Source: Narthecium ossifragum (lineage: Eukaryota; Streptophyta; Magnoliopsida; Dioscoreales; Nartheciaceae). From it: a DNA stretch of 64,000 nucleotides. The stretch lies in NCBI GenBank assembly GCA_963920575.1, contig OY986974.1, positions 5,629,049-5,693,048 of the forward strand, written 5' to 3'. Numbering within the stretch: position 1 is the stretch's first letter; each line of letters opens with the position of its first letter. The position numbers and the translations under genes were made by a program. This document shows positions 1-11,962 of this stretch, in pieces. The notes under the pieces are model-generated. The model was not told where the DNA came from. It saw nothing but the letters and a program-made list of their open reading frames with translations, and ran no database searches.

Positions 1-1149
1 TATATCAAACTAGTATATGTTTTGCTAATTAAGCCCAAACATGCTGCATGGGCTCGGGTTGATCTACTTTATTCCTACCTAGTCCGGGCCGGTTTGGACA
101 TCCTCAGCCCTTGATCTACTTGAGAGCGTTGCTTGCTCTGTGCAGCCGCGAAGGTTCTTTGGTCAGCTATTGAAGGAGATGAACTCTCTTGTCTTCAATG
201 ATTTGTCCAACTCCACTACTGCTCAGCTCTGCTCTGCAGACTTATTTCTAGACAGTCCAAGGAATTCCTAGCTGCCAAGAAGCCTGCTCAGCTGCCTTGG
301 ACCAGCTCTCTTCTTCTGGTCTTGCTGCCTGCTACTACTGCTTAGATAGATAGCTTGGGCTCTTCGATTCTTTGGATCTGGCAACAGACTCGCCCATCTC
401 TCCCTGTTGCCTTCGCCGCCGCCGCCGACCCGTCCGGCCTTCAAAAGTTATATGAAGGTATCCCGTTGGTGTTGGCTTGAGGAGATAGGGAGAAAGAGGA
501 GATAGGGAGGAAGAGATGGTGGCAGAAAAATGGCGGGAGAAAGAACTCTGGCGAGCACCGTCGGCATTGAGACCGGCAACACTCCACTCATAGAATGCAA
601 ACGCGCGTAGAAACCCACATAACCACGCATAGAAAGAACTCGTATGATGACATGTATGATGCATGGGAAAGTGAGGGGGTATTCATGTCTTTTTTTTGGC
701 TGAGGGGTATGGAGTTGCAAAAAAACAATGGAAGGGTATTAAAACGCCAAATGTGAACTTGAGGGGTATCATACCGCAAAAAATTCCACTTTTCTCCCTT
801 TCCTTTCTCTGTTCACCCAAGCAGCCGAGTGTCGCCCTCATCTTCTCTAGTGTATCGGCCAAGCAATGCCCTCATCTTCTTCCGCTCGCTGCCGCCTCCC
901 TTTATATATACGCAAGTAGCAACTAGGTTATTTATCCAAGCTGTCCGATTCCACTTCCCTCCAATCCAATGGCAGTGATTAAACTTTGTTATTAACTTGA
1001 TCAAACTTAATCTGACTTGGGCCAATTTGATCCCACTTGATCCAATTTACCTTCAATTAGTCTTGTATGAATCATATACCCAATCTAGCTAATTTAAATA
1101 CTAAATTAACAAACTTTGCCAATTTATGTTAAATCTAGACGTGATTCCT
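1..1149. other. Intergenic, no gene recognised
   Basis: No open frame here has a recognisable domain. The longest, about 109 codons on the minus strand over 335-664, runs through a GCC/CGG-rich patch and looks fortuitous. Around 670-790 the sequence repeats the phrase 'gaggggtat', which resembles transposon terminal sequence, but I could not pair it with an inverted copy. Confidence 0.4.
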
Positions 1150-1780
1150 TAAAGTTGGGATGGCTAGGAGGACAGATTTGATGAGAACTAGCCTCCCTGG
1201 TTCTGAGATGTGTCTTTCCTACCACGATAGAACTTTGGGCACCATCTTGTCAATCATTTGTGAGGAATCCGTCCCTATCACCCTCTCGGAGCATAGGGGA
1301 GCGCCCAGATAGGTCCAAGTGCCCTCTGCCTCTGCAAGACCAAGAATATGACAAATAGTATGCTTCCTTTCAATTGGAACAGTTGGGGGAAAACACATGC
1401 TTGATTTGGCAATGTTCATTCCAAGGCCCGATATAAGCTTGAACCTTAGAAGTGACTCTGAATTCATTGTGATCTCTTCATCCATTCACTCAATAGGTAG
1501 GTTAGAGAGACGCATCCACATCATAGCCTTATTGAAGTCAGCCATAGTGGGACAAAATTTTCCTTCCATCTGATCAGAGCTAGCAAGAACCCATTGACAT
1601 ACCACGAACCTCCGAAGAGTACATGGAGTCTGCCATCTTCAGTAGTGAACTTGAAGACAGACACTCACTTGGCCATATCAATGACTTGAAAACTTCGGCT
1701 ATCTCCCCACAACTTAGTAAGCTTGGTTTTGAGGGTTTCCAGTGGAACACAGTCGCTCAAGAAACGACAAAAAGAGAGAA
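1150..1780 (-). pseudogene. LINE (non-LTR retrotransposon) remnant: DUF4283-like and reverse-transcriptase-like pieces
   Basis: Read on the minus strand, about 1740-1560 encodes a stretch containing FKFTTEDGRLHVLFGGSW and YVNGF, the usual pattern of the DUF4283 domain of plant LINE ORF1 proteins, broken by a stop and a frameshift. It runs on into 1485-1219, which has SGLGMNIAKSSMCF and TWTYLGAPL. Those match the part of L1-type reverse transcriptases just after the catalytic core. In an intact LINE the two domains are kilobases apart, so this is an internally deleted relic. The family call comes from motif recognition by eye; no catalytic residues survive. Confidence 0.6.
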
Positions 1781-2729
1781 CTCCCATGACTTACAGCAAT
1801 GATCCATTATCTTGTAATTAGTGTAGATTTCTCCAACGTATAGAGCACCCATCTTCACTAAATCTTCAAGAGTGATCACAACAAGTCTTGATTTCAGTAC
1901 TCCTAGAACCTCAGCAAATGTTTCAGCACCTCCAAATCTTGAGAAGCCACTATCTTGGATGTTTTCTACTGCAGGGAATGCGTGCGGTTGAGGAAATCTC
2001 GGCGGGGTGGGAGGGGGGCAGAGGATGACGAGTCCCCCATCCGGCCACCCACGGGAGGGGCGCAAGCAATTTCTAGCAATGTCCGGCGATCTCCTAGTGC
2101 TCCGACCGCGGGAATGATTATACTCTTATCATCATTCAATGTGAAGTTTTATGATGGGAAAATATAGTTAAGATGGTGTTGGGGCCAATTCAAGTTGTTT
2201 GTATGTAATCCTAATTTTTGTATGTTTACATGTATTTTGAAATAAATATTATCTAACTTAACGCAGCTTAAGCTTGTATATTGTGTTGATAATCGAATGG
2301 TGGACAAATATCAACACCTACAAATGATGTATTTGTATTGCTAGAGGACAATACTCAAACTCAACCTGATTTTGCTATCAAAGCACAAAATAAAACCTAT
2401 TATGTGCTAAATATTCTACATTAATCTTTAGCTAATATTTTAATTTAGGCAATAATGTTTGGATTTTCCTCCACATGAGGATCGATGGCGGTGCGAGCAT
2501 GAAGAAAAAGAAGGTCAAGGTGAAGTAGACGACGCTCAGCGCTCTGTTGGGTATCCTTCCTCATGAGTTTGGCATTGATACACGTCCCTTGATCGAGCCT
2601 TTGTCGAAGGAGGATGAGTCGAGCGTCGAGGCTGCCCGAGCGTCGGGCCCATCGAGCTCGAACTCTAGAGCGTCGAGGGGGCTAATTCCACTTTGAGTAT
2701 AACGCGGATGATATCCACGTCAAAGCCAA
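1781..2729. other. Intergenic, no gene recognised
   Basis: Contains a G-rich patch (about 1995-2060) and a GC-rich patch with repeated 'cgtcga/gagcgtcg' words (about 2590-2690). Neither yields a coherent protein. Surrounding sequence is AT-rich. Confidence 0.35.
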
Positions 2730-3190
2730 GTGATGTAAGGGCTATTAATTGGTGCGGGCCCCAAGCTCCACTAGAGTTAGCCTAGGTGAATACGAAACCA
2801 ACTCGTATATGCCTGATTTTGCTCAAGCATCGGACGGTGAGGATTATTCTAATCAGTTTGGATTAGTTTAATTGCCTTGATTTAACATCTATAAAAAGGG
2901 ATGTGATCCAGGGTTTTGGTGTGCTCATGTGTGTGCCGGTGCTTATGACGGTTAGGGTTTGGAGAGAGTGCAAGAAAGTCGAGAGAGATTTCTTGAGATC
3001 CTAGAGGGACGTTAATCCTCTCTAGCAAACCACTGTAAGTATTTGTACATCCCTTTTCTAGTGGATCTTCCTCCGGCACCCGTGGTTTTTCCTTCCAGTT
3101 GTTGCTGGGAGGTTTTCGACGTAAATTCTTGTGTCTCTATTATTTTTCTTTGTTTGTGGTTTGATTATATCTCTTTTGCTGCAACATCCC
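2730..3190 (+). repeat. LTR-like relic (probably copia-type solo LTR)
   Basis: The architecture is that of an LTR promoter region. A TATA-like 'ctataaaaag' lies at 2889-2898, followed by a leader with 'ggttttccttcc', 'gaggttttcgacgtaaat' and 'gtgtctctattatt', words typical of the R-U5 part of plant copia LTRs, ending near 'tgctgcaaca' at about 3187. I could not find a target-site duplication and the left end is uncertain, so the boundaries are approximate. Confidence 0.35.
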
Positions 3191-3359
3191 ATCGTATCTG
3201 GTGAGTCCGCAGCATCGCTGGAGCCCTCAGATTTCTTAACAAATAATTGTGCTAAAGTACATTAGTTTTTAATTTTTTTACTAGATATGTATTATATTTT
3301 TATTATTTGATTTAAAAAATTGAACATTTTATCTAGACTAAAGATTAGTAAATACTGTT

Positions 3360-4440
3360 AGCCATAAATATAACCATTTGGGCGATTAACAAGATCAATG
3401 GCAATTTCGTGAATATTACCAATCGGCCAAAAGATACTTCAATATTGACACAACTGAAGTATTTTGGTCATAACTTTTACATCAAGTATCCAAAGTGAGC
3501 GATTCTTGAACCATTGGAAAGAGGACGAAAAGATCTACAACTTTACTGTTGAAGAGATCTTCAGATTCCATCGTTTACTATATCAAACCGGCAGTCGAAG
3601 TGCCAGTGGTAAAATAGTAAATAATGGCCGATAATCCAAATGTCATAGTCCAAAGGATGGCCGATGTCATCGCCCATTTCTCCATCGGCCAAAACCCATC
3701 GGCCATATTTTGGCTGATTATTTTAATAAAACATCGATGTGTTTTGACCATTTTGACGACAACTTTCTCATACGATGTCCAAATAAGTTGGATTTTGGAC
3801 TGATGGAAAGATAATTCGAAGACCTACAACTTTTATGTTTAAAGTTTCATCAAATTCCAAGGTCATCATCGGCCAAATTACAGTGGAAGATAAGAAGCTC
3901 TACCTGATGGCAGTTTCGTAAATAGTTGAAGATATCGCCAGTTATGCATTTCTGACGGTTTCATGATCAATTTCTGACAGTTGCATGAAACAGTTCGGGT
4001 GATTTCAAGGTGGTTACCAGAAGGTCTATAAAAGGCCAAGAAGATGAAGAAAAAAGGGCCCCGACCATCAAAGCAAACCAGCTTTTCTATGTAACTTTTT
4101 ATATTTATCAATGTAGCCCTATTTATCCTAATGAAGCTTTTATTCCTTTTAATTCTTGCAACCAGTCCTTCATTTCTAGGAGTAGTGCTACAATAATTTC
4201 TTTCATAGGAGTAGTATTACCATAATTTCCTAGGAGTAGTGCTACCCTAATTCTTCATTTCTAGGAGTAGATCTATTACTCATAGGAGTAAATTTACCAT
4301 AGATCATCATCTTTCACTTCCCATTTTCCATTTTTCACTTCATCTCCATTTCCTCATCCAATCTCAACAAGCTTCAACACCTCTGTTCGTTTTCGAAGGA
4401 GTAGAACTCAACTGCAATCCCATGATTCTTGAATGTTAGA
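3360..4440 (+). repeat. Relic LTR related to the Tat-type gypsy LTR at 19751
   Basis: Shares two traits with the 19751-21016 LTR. First, an upstream block (3420-3880) has seven copies of ATCGNCCA or its complement (near 3421, 3625, 3659, 3669, 3684, 3708, 3869). Second, it ends in 'gagtagaactcaactgcaatc' against 'gagtagaactaaactgcaatc' in the younger LTR. A TATA box 'tataaaag' at about 4027 sits between them, as in an LTR promoter. No TSD was found. It is probably an old, diverged solo LTR or truncated end of the same lineage. Confidence 0.55.
4175..4300 (+). repeat. Degenerate tandem repeat 'aggagtag(t/a)'
   Basis: Five imperfect copies of a 25-30-bp unit built around 'ctaggagtagtgctac' lie in the transcribed part of the relic LTR. 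Confidence 0.6.
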
Positions 4441-5240
4441 TCATTCCAACCCTTTTTTCCCTTCGCCGATTTTCTGTTCTAACAAATACATATACAACCA
4501 CGGATCCCAAAGCACGCAAAGAATTCAAACCAAAAGCCTCATGCCGACCGGTTACAATCTAATCGTTGGTTCGCTGAACCGCCATACTGGCCAGCTAAAG
4601 CGCATAATATATATCTTTCTTTTCCAACACGTGGAAACTTCATTACCAATTATTAATTACTTCATCATTATAATATCGATTACTTCATCAATATTATAAT
4701 TGATATCATAATAATATTAGTTCATTGCGATCAACTTTGGTCTAATAAGTCAATGTCTTGCGTCATTTTAAAGACTAAAATCTACGACCTAGTCACCTAG
4801 ATAGTCCAACTTTTTCAATAAACTTACACATATCGACTAATTAACATACGGTAGCTGTCTAGTCTTTATCTGAATCCGTTGGGATTTGGACGCAACCCAT
4901 TTCGTCCTATTTTATGGGTCAAGAATCCTACAGGTTCACGTCTCCTGAGTGTGCCCTCACAGTCTCACTCACTCACTGTGACCAAAGTAGAAGACATGGG
5001 AATGGTCCTCCTCATAGACTGTGACTGCCACTGTTTGTATGTAAAACAAAAACATCCATCTTCTTCGAGTCTCGTGGCGGGAACAGCCTTCCAAATTGGA
5101 CAATTGACCACAATAATTGGTTCGGTGCTTTTGACCTTGACTCAATTACCACATAAAGAGACCACTCTCTCTCTCTCATTTTTTTAGTTTATCAGTTGAT
5201 ATGATTGGTAAAGTTAACATGATATAATAACATGATATCT
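4441..5240. other. Intergenic, no gene recognised
   Basis: Short open frames (about 88-102 codons) have no recognisable domain. A short CT microsatellite is at about 5165-5180. Confidence 0.35.
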
Positions 5241-6490
5241 CCAGAGCTGAGCCCGTGACTTCCTTTTTTTATATTAGTACCTCCATTATTATCGCAGTAT
5301 TATAAAATAAAAAACCTTAACTCCGTTTTGATAATGGGGTATTAGACCATAACCCCACATCTAGCCTCCTCCTTGTCCAGAGCCTCATACATCTTACTAA
5401 AAACCCCATCTTTACTGTTTTCATATGAATAACTCAAAAACACCTCAAAATGACAATCCTACCCTTGTTTTATTTTTTTTCCAGTATTTTCTCTCTCCTA
5501 CATCTCCTCTCTCCTTCGGCGAGACAACCCTCACCTTCTCTGCCGGCCACCCACTCCGGCGACCACCCCCTTCCCAGCGATCTCCCTTACGGCAACCCTC
5601 CCAACGTCGAATCTGAGCACCGTGACCCCGTCGCTCCTTCCTTGGCGTCCTTCCGGCGATATCCAACGCCCAACGTCGTCCCCTGCTGCAACCCGACGCC
5701 GCCATCGCCGAAAACCGCCGGCTTTGGCCACGCCACGGCCTCCATCTTCTCCGCCCCCCCCCCCCCAAGATCCAATGGCTCCCGATGGCTCCGCTCCGTC
5801 CAAAGATACCTGATGCCGCTCCCCAAGCCCACTCGACCTTGGGCACGAGATCCATCACCGTCCGAGCTCTTTCTCCCCTCCCGGATCTGCCACCGCCACC
5901 ACCCAACAACGTCATCTCTCGTCATCCCCTTCCCTCCCCAGCTCCTCTCCGACGCCGCCATGACCTCACCCGACGTCGTCCACTCCCCTCGCGCCTCTTC
6001 CTGTTGACGGAGCCCCCCACACAAGCACTTTCTCCCCTCAGATCCGGTGCCACCACCTCCCAAAGCCAGCATCTCCGACGTCCAAATCGCCATCCGATTC
6101 CCGATCCGGCATCCCCACCGCCTCGCGACCCTTCCGCCACCATTTGCTGGCCAGATCCGGCCGTCGTCGCTAGGGGTTGTCTTCCCCGATCAACCAACCT
6201 CCTTTCCGCTGGTTCAACCATGCCGAGTCACTTGGGGCCTGACCCGGTTCCCACCTGATTCAATTGAGTCTGGACCAGATTGATCCAGTCCTCGTTGATC
6301 CAAGCCTTGATCCAGCTCATTAAGCTCAATCACATCTCAATCCAATAAGACCCAGATCCAGCAATCTAGACTTGAACCCAGATTCGAGTCGAAAGCTAGT
6401 GCGATGAAATTTCTTGATCAAAGTACAATTTACGCATCAAAATTATACATAAAACTTAGAAAATTGACCATCTAAAATTGACAAAAATGC
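5241..6490. other. C-rich region with overlapping proline/arginine-rich frames
   Basis: From 5500 to 6260 the plus strand is strongly C-biased and all frames on both strands stay open for long stretches, giving low-complexity Pro/Ser/Arg peptides. This is what composition alone produces, and no domain is visible. A 13-base C tract (5754-5766) lies inside. It could be promoter/CpG-like sequence or transposon-captured DNA. I do not call a gene. Confidence 0.4.
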
Positions 6491-6930
6491 ATATCATCTT
6501 TTAAACTATATTTTCATCTTTCTGAATTCATTTTCATCTTTTAGAAATCATTTTCATCTTTCTGAAATCATTTTCATCTTTATGAATTCATTTTCATCTT
6601 TCAAAAATCATTTTCATCTTTCTGAAATCATTTTCATCTTTCTGAATTCATTTTCATCTTTCTGAAATCATTTTCATCTTTCTGAAATCATTTTCATCTT
6701 TCTGAGTTCATTTTCATCTTTCTAAATTCATTTTCATCTTTTTGAATTCATTTTCATCTTTCAGAAATCATTTTCATCTTTCTGAAATCATTTTCATCTT
6801 TCTGAAATCATTTTCATCTTTCAAAATTCATTTTCATCTTTCAAAAATCATTTTCGTATTTCTGAAATCATTTTCATCTTTCTGAAATCATTTTCATCTT
6901 TCTGAATTTATTTTCATCTTTCAAAAATCA
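6491..6930 (+). repeat. 20-bp minisatellite, about 22 units
   Basis: From 6511 to 6930 there are 21 consecutive 20-bp units (consensus ttttcatctttctgaaatca), with a degenerate extra unit at 6491-6510. Every unit is exactly 20 bp. Variation is confined to substitutions, mainly at unit positions 12-19 (gaaatca, gaattca, aaaatca). Confidence 0.95.
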
Positions 6931-8225
6931 TATTTTATTCCCATATTTTATCTCATTTTTTCCTAATTTTCCACAGTTTTTTTCCTATTTTTCGGATTTT
7001 TTTTCTAATATTCCCGATTTTCCCCTTGATTTCTCTCTCTTCCTAAGCCGGCTCGACTCAGCTCACCCGCAAGCTGGGACTTCATCGTCCCAGCTTGTTT
7101 GCGGCTTTGATCGGTTCAACCCCGAGCCGCTCCGGCCATCTCGCCGTCCACAGCTCTCCCGCCACTAAAAACCCTAAAATCACCCAAAACCTACTCATAT
7201 CATCTCCCCCACTCCATTCTCGAACTCAACCACCTTTATTGCCCTCCTCTCCGACGCCGGCATCAACCCACCGCCGACCACCGTCTGTCACCGCCACTCC
7301 AACCACATCAACACCTCCAAACCACCTCTAAGCTCACCTAAATCTTCTCCTCTACACTTCCGACCTTCTCCACCCTCGGAGACGCCTCCTCCGGCGCCGA
7401 TCAACTCCACGCAAAAACGATTGTGCGGCCTCATTCGCATCCGGCCATCTCGGTGCCCTATTCCATGATCGGACCCGGTGGATCAACTCATGAGACCTCC
7501 ACCAACGCAAATGCACCGGTCTCCCGCTTCGAAGAGCTTTCCTCGCCGGTGAACAAGGTCCGGCGAACCTCAGCAGTCGGATCTAATCAATCAATCTTTT
7601 AATAGATCATGTAAGGGTATTTTTGTCATCTAACATTAATAACTAATTAGGATGATCAACAAATGGGGGTTTGACCTTAAAAACTAAGCTAATGGGGATT
7701 TTTATGATACTTTTTGTTAAGATGGTGTTATTGACAATTAACTATTTGATAATTTGGATCCCGATACCGGTATTTTTAACATATTTGCTAGAAATTATCT
7801 TCTGGCTGCTGTACTCTACCGTTATTGTTAACCAACTAGTCATAGTTCTAACTTAGTTAACTGAAGTTAACCAATGTATAAATGACAAAAATGTCGTTGC
7901 ATTGTAAATTTAAAAAGTAGTTTAAAAATATAGTTAAGTTAAAATGACGATAGTAATATTTAAAAATGGTTTTAGTATGTCTCTTGTTGTTTGAAAAGTA
8001 TAGAACTATATCTTGAAAGATTAATTTTCAGTATATTGTATATGAATGTTAGAATATCATAACCAATTCAAATAAAACATACATGTGTTGGTCGCCATGA
8101 AGATCTCAGAGAAACTGAAAGAGCACCAGAGGTCTAGGTCTTCCTCTCCTTCTCCTCTTCTCAACAAGACGGCTCTCGATAGGCCAAACCAAAAAACAAT
8201 ATGAAGACTGGATTGGGACCTAGTC
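6931..8225. other. Intergenic, C-rich then AT-rich, no gene recognised
   Basis: A proline-rich open frame (7095-7331) lies in C-biased sequence and has no domain. An 11-bp perfect hairpin is present (7070-7080 with 7087-7097, loop ttcatc). From 7610 the sequence is AT-rich without coding signal. Confidence 0.35.
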
Positions 8226-8425
8226 NNNNNNNNNNNNNNNNNNNNNNNNNNNNNNNNNNNNNNNNNNNNNNNNNNNNNNNNNNNNNNNNNNNNNNNNNNN
8301 NNNNNNNNNNNNNNNNNNNNNNNNNNNNNNNNNNNNNNNNNNNNNNNNNNNNNNNNNNNNNNNNNNNNNNNNNNNNNNNNNNNNNNNNNNNNNNNNNNNN
8401 NNNNNNNNNNNNNNNNNNNNNNNNN
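8226..8425. other. Assembly gap, 200 N
   Basis: Exactly 200 N; the round number suggests a placeholder rather than a measured gap. It lies about 75 bp left of the copia element at 8500. Confidence 1.
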
Positions 8426-8499
8426 AAGTCGACATAATAAATTCATCAACTATCACCACAGGCAAGAAGTTAATGTTTCAAAACTAGAAAAGATCTAAC

Positions 8500-8974
8500 T
8501 GTTAGAAATTTAATTAATGACCCACATGATTTATCTGATAATATAATGACTATTTGAAATTATAGAGATAAGGTTATCTATTCACCCCTCTAATAACTTA
8601 TGTATCCTACCTGACTCGTATACGTATCTAATGGATAAGTGAGAATCATTATCTCTCCTATTGTGCGACTTTGATGGGAAGTGCACGTAATGTGAAATAG
8701 AAAAAACCGGTCCTCTCTCTACCCGATATATATTAAAAAAATATACAGAATCCTATCATCTGTGACATTAAAGAGAAATGGGGTTTTGAGAGAGAAATTG
8801 GTTTTCTACAAGGAAGGAGGAGATAGCAGCGAGGACGAACACACTAATGGACAAAGGTATGTGCCTTCTATTAATGACGCTTCCGCTTAATCGTCGTTAC
8901 GTGGTATATGGATAAAAGCATGAAAGTTAAAGATCCGTACAGGTTAATAGTTTGATTCAATATGCATGTTTACA
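8500..8974 (+). repeat. copia-1 5' LTR
   Basis: 475 bp, TGTTAGAAAT...TTTACA, matched almost base for base by 18067-18542. It would supply promoter and polyadenylation signals. Confidence 0.95.
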
Positions 8975-8976
8975 TG

Positions 8977-8988
8977 TGGTATCATAGC
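8977..8988 (+). promoter_or_regulatory. copia-1 primer-binding site
   Basis: tggtatcatagc, two bases after the LTR, is one mismatch from the initiator-Met tRNA complement (tggtatcagagc) that primes most plant copia elements. Confidence 0.85.
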
Positions 8989-9254
8989 ATGGTTGAAACT
9001 TTCATGGTTTTGTCTTTTTTGATCCCACCATCTATAGTGCACGTATGCTATGGCTGTGTATTATCCTCATGTCTTCACATGATGCTATGGTTTATAAAAG
9101 TGCACGTATGGACAAATTTATCTCTCATGTCAAGTAAATGAAGGTTTTTCAAAAGAGTTTGTTCCAGTGGCTGTCTATGTTATTAAACCATTTTATTTCT
9201 TTTCTTTTCACCTATGGGTTGTAGTAACGCATTAGGCTAAAGATCTCAGGTAGA

Positions 9255-9570
9255 ACATCTAACATAATTTAAAAGCAATAAACATAAATAATCCTCAAAT
9301 AAGTCATGGGTTACAGCCAAAGCCCATTCCGGCAACATGTGCTATAAAATTCTTTGGCGGCAACCCTTTAGTTAGAGGATCTGCAATCATGAGCTCAGTA
9401 CTTATGTGCTCTATAGACACTTTTTGTTTATGAACTTCTTCCTTAACGGCAAAATATTTGAGCTCCATATGCTTAGCGCCATTAGAATATTTGTCGTTTT
9501 TGGAGAAGAAGACTGATGCGGTATTATCACAATAAATTCTCAACGGCTTGGCAATATTTGTTGTTTTTGA
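9255..9570 (-). pseudogene. Inverted copy of the copia-1 pol 3' end (RNase H tail) in its own leader
   Basis: On the minus strand 9565-9304 encodes the same peptide as the end of the plus-strand pol ([17 protein letters not shown] and [13 protein letters not shown] against the identical block at 14465-14700) and continues into the same 3' noncoding sequence. It has only a handful of differences. It therefore forms an inverted repeat with about 14450-14740, some 5 kb away in the same transcription unit. The copy reads straight through 'tttattgcttt' where the main copy holds the Mutator-like element, so it preserves the empty site. Confidence 0.85.
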
Positions 9571-9721
9571 AAGCATATTTTTTGCTCGTTTACCCGAAAG
9601 ACTCATGGACAACAAATATATCATATTTTATTTTCCTATCTTAATGGACCTGACAGGAGCATTATTTTAATCGAAATCTATATTATGATTAGCTTAGTTG
9701 TCACCAAAGTGGCCTAGCTAA

Positions 9722-10288
9722 TGATGCAGGACCAAGGACGGACCTGACCGAGTCCGATCCGGAGCAGCTCCCGAGGCGATCCGGACGCATTCGGAACCCA
9801 TCCGTCCGACTGAGATCTTCGGATAGCCATAACTTCTGATCCGGGTGTCCGATCGGAGCGTGCGACCAGTCGAAACGACCGGGTCGACGAGCCCGTCGTG
9901 AATCATCGAAGATCTTTGATCTCTCCATGAATTTGACCCCCGAATCCAAATTCTTCTTCGTTTGGCTTAAAAATTCAGTTTTAGTTAAAACTTTCCTTTT
10001 TAGGCAGTTTTATCGGTTTCTATTTTTGGTAACTTTCCTATTTTGAGTAGGATTTCTCTATTGAATTCCTGGTTTAGAACTTGGATAATGATGTTTGAGT
10101 CCATGTTTGAGTTGGGTTGGTCTTTCCTTGAAACTATAAAAGGAGGCCTTAGGGTTTGTAGAGACGGTTTTTGGTTGATGAATAAAATTAGGGTTTTTTT
10201 TGTTTCTTTCTCATAGAAATCTGGTTATCTCTCCCATAGAGAGTTTGGTTGTCTCTCCCATCAAGAGATCCACGTTACCCCTGCGCCA
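9722..10288 (+). repeat. LTR-like insertion (probable solo LTR) in the copia-1 leader
   Basis: 567 bp beginning TGATGCAGG and ending GCGCCA. It has a TATA box (ctataaaagg, about 10134) followed by an AGGGTTT leader as in gypsy-type LTRs. Flanks gctaa (9717-9721) and tctaa (10289-10293) match at 4 of 5 bases, as expected of a decayed target duplication. Confidence 0.5.
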
Positions 10289-10652
10289 TCTAATAGAGTA
10301 ATAGATCGTGATATTAAGATGATGACTCTAACCTTAGAGTCATTTTCTACAACATTAGAATATTATGGATTGGCCCAAAGGTGCACCACCATTCTAATGT
10401 TTATTTTGACATACAACATTATTGATACATGAATTATATTTGAGATAGGAATGATTGCCCAAAGGTAACATACCTATTGTTTTATTGAATTGTATCAACT
10501 GCTGTTGGGAGAATTTGAATCACCATTACATTAATTTTTTAGTATATCGCTCATGTTTTAACCCAAAGGTTGAATGCGTTATTACTATATAATTGTGTAT
10601 TTTCTTTTATAACTCAAAGCGTTAATTTTGTGAGCATTTATGTTTATTTGCA
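10289..10652 (+). promoter_or_regulatory. copia-1 leader with repeated CCCAAAGG word
   Basis: Four spaced copies of (g/a)cccaaagg or a near match lie at about 10373, 10457, 10561 and 10612, the last just before gag. The leader ends 'tttatttgcag', an intron-acceptor-like sequence, directly before the gag frame. Confidence 0.5.
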
Positions 10653-11962
10653 GTGTCTATTCCTATTTCGCTTCATTCACTAGCTTCATCTGTTTCGATC
10701 TTTAATGGCACTAACTTCTCAGATTGGAGTGAGCAAGTCCAGTTTCACCTTGGTGTTCTGGATCTTGATTTAGCTCTCCGAACTGATGAGCCGCCTGCTC
10801 TTACTGATTCAAGCAGTGGAGATGATGAGGCTCTTTTTTAAGCATGGGAAAGATCGAACAGATTGAGCGTTATGTTTATGCGAATGAGTATAGCGAACAA
10901 CATTAAGTCAACGCTTCCTAAAATTGAGAATGCTAAGGAATATTTTAAGGCAGTGGAGGAGCGTTTCCGTTTAGCAGATAAATCTCTAGCAGGGAGACTA
11001 ATGGCTGAACTTACCACCATGAAATTTGATGGTACTCGTGGAATGCATGAACATGTCCTTGAAATGACTATTCTGGCTGCCAAGCTGAGAACTCTTGGGA
11101 TGAGCATAGAGGAGACATTTCTTGTTCAATTTATTTTGAACTCATTGCCTCCTCAGTATGGGCCTTCTCAGATCAATTACAACACTATTAAAGAAAAGTG
11201 GAATGTGAATGAATTGGCCAGTATGCTTGTTCAAGAACAGGCTAGGCTTAAGCAACAAGGACATCAATCAGCTAACCTTGTCAATCATGGACATGGGAAG
11301 AAAGGAAAGAAACCTAACAAGGGCATAAAGATTGAACCACCGAAGGTTGCTGCGCCTTCTCATGCTATTGAGGCTCGCAACAAGGAACCTAAAGGACCGC
11401 AATGCCTTTTTTGCAGAAAGTATGGTCACTTTAAGAAAGATTGCCTGAAACGTAAGGCATGGTTCGAAAAGAAGGGTAAGCATTTAGCTTATGTATGTTT
11501 TGAATCAAATCTTACTGTAGTTCCTTCTAATACTTGGTGGATTGACTCGGGTTCTACTGTCCATATGTCTAATTCAATGTAGGGATACCTTACAATCCAG
11601 AACACAAAACCAAATGAGAATTTCATAGTCTTGGGAAATGGAGTTAAAGTTCCAGTAGTTGCTATTGGCACCTTTCATTTGTTTCTAGATTCTGGTCATT
11701 GTTTAGACCTATTTGAGACATTTTATGTTCCTTCTCTTTCTAGGAATTTAATTTCTATGTCTAGACTTGATCTTGAAGGATATTCTTTGAGTTTCAATAA
11801 TAAAAGTTTTCATTTGTTTAAAGGTGCCTCATTTATTGGTTCTGGTGTCTTACATGATGGATTGTATAGACTTAGTCTTAATAAAAATTTTGTCGAATCT
11901 CTTTTGACCCTGCATTCTAATGTTGGAACTAAATGTAGCCAAGTGAATGAAGGTCTTCTATC
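10653..11962 (+). pseudogene. gag-pro: copia-1 Gag and protease, broken
   Basis: Gag starts MSIPISLHSL in homologous reading, but the A of the ATG is missing (cagTGTCT), so no start codon is present. The Gag region has FNGTNFSDWSEQVQFHL near its N terminus and a CCHC zinc knuckle, CLFCRKYGHFKKDC (CX2CX4HX4C), that binds element RNA. The aspartic protease follows, with active-site WWIDSGSTVHMS. TAA at 10839-10841 and TAG at 11580-11582 interrupt the frame, and a one-base frameshift near 11935-11962 separates this part from integrase. The broken pieces stay in a single frame up to that shift, so the damage is recent. Confidence 0.85.

Noticed and set aside
5450..6260. Long overlapping open frames on both strands (up to 185 codons)
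   Set aside because: All are Pro/Ser/Arg low-complexity products of C-rich composition; no domain, no splice logic.
6491..6930. CRISPR-like array
   Set aside because: The units are contiguous 20-bp repeats with no spacers, in plant nuclear DNA.
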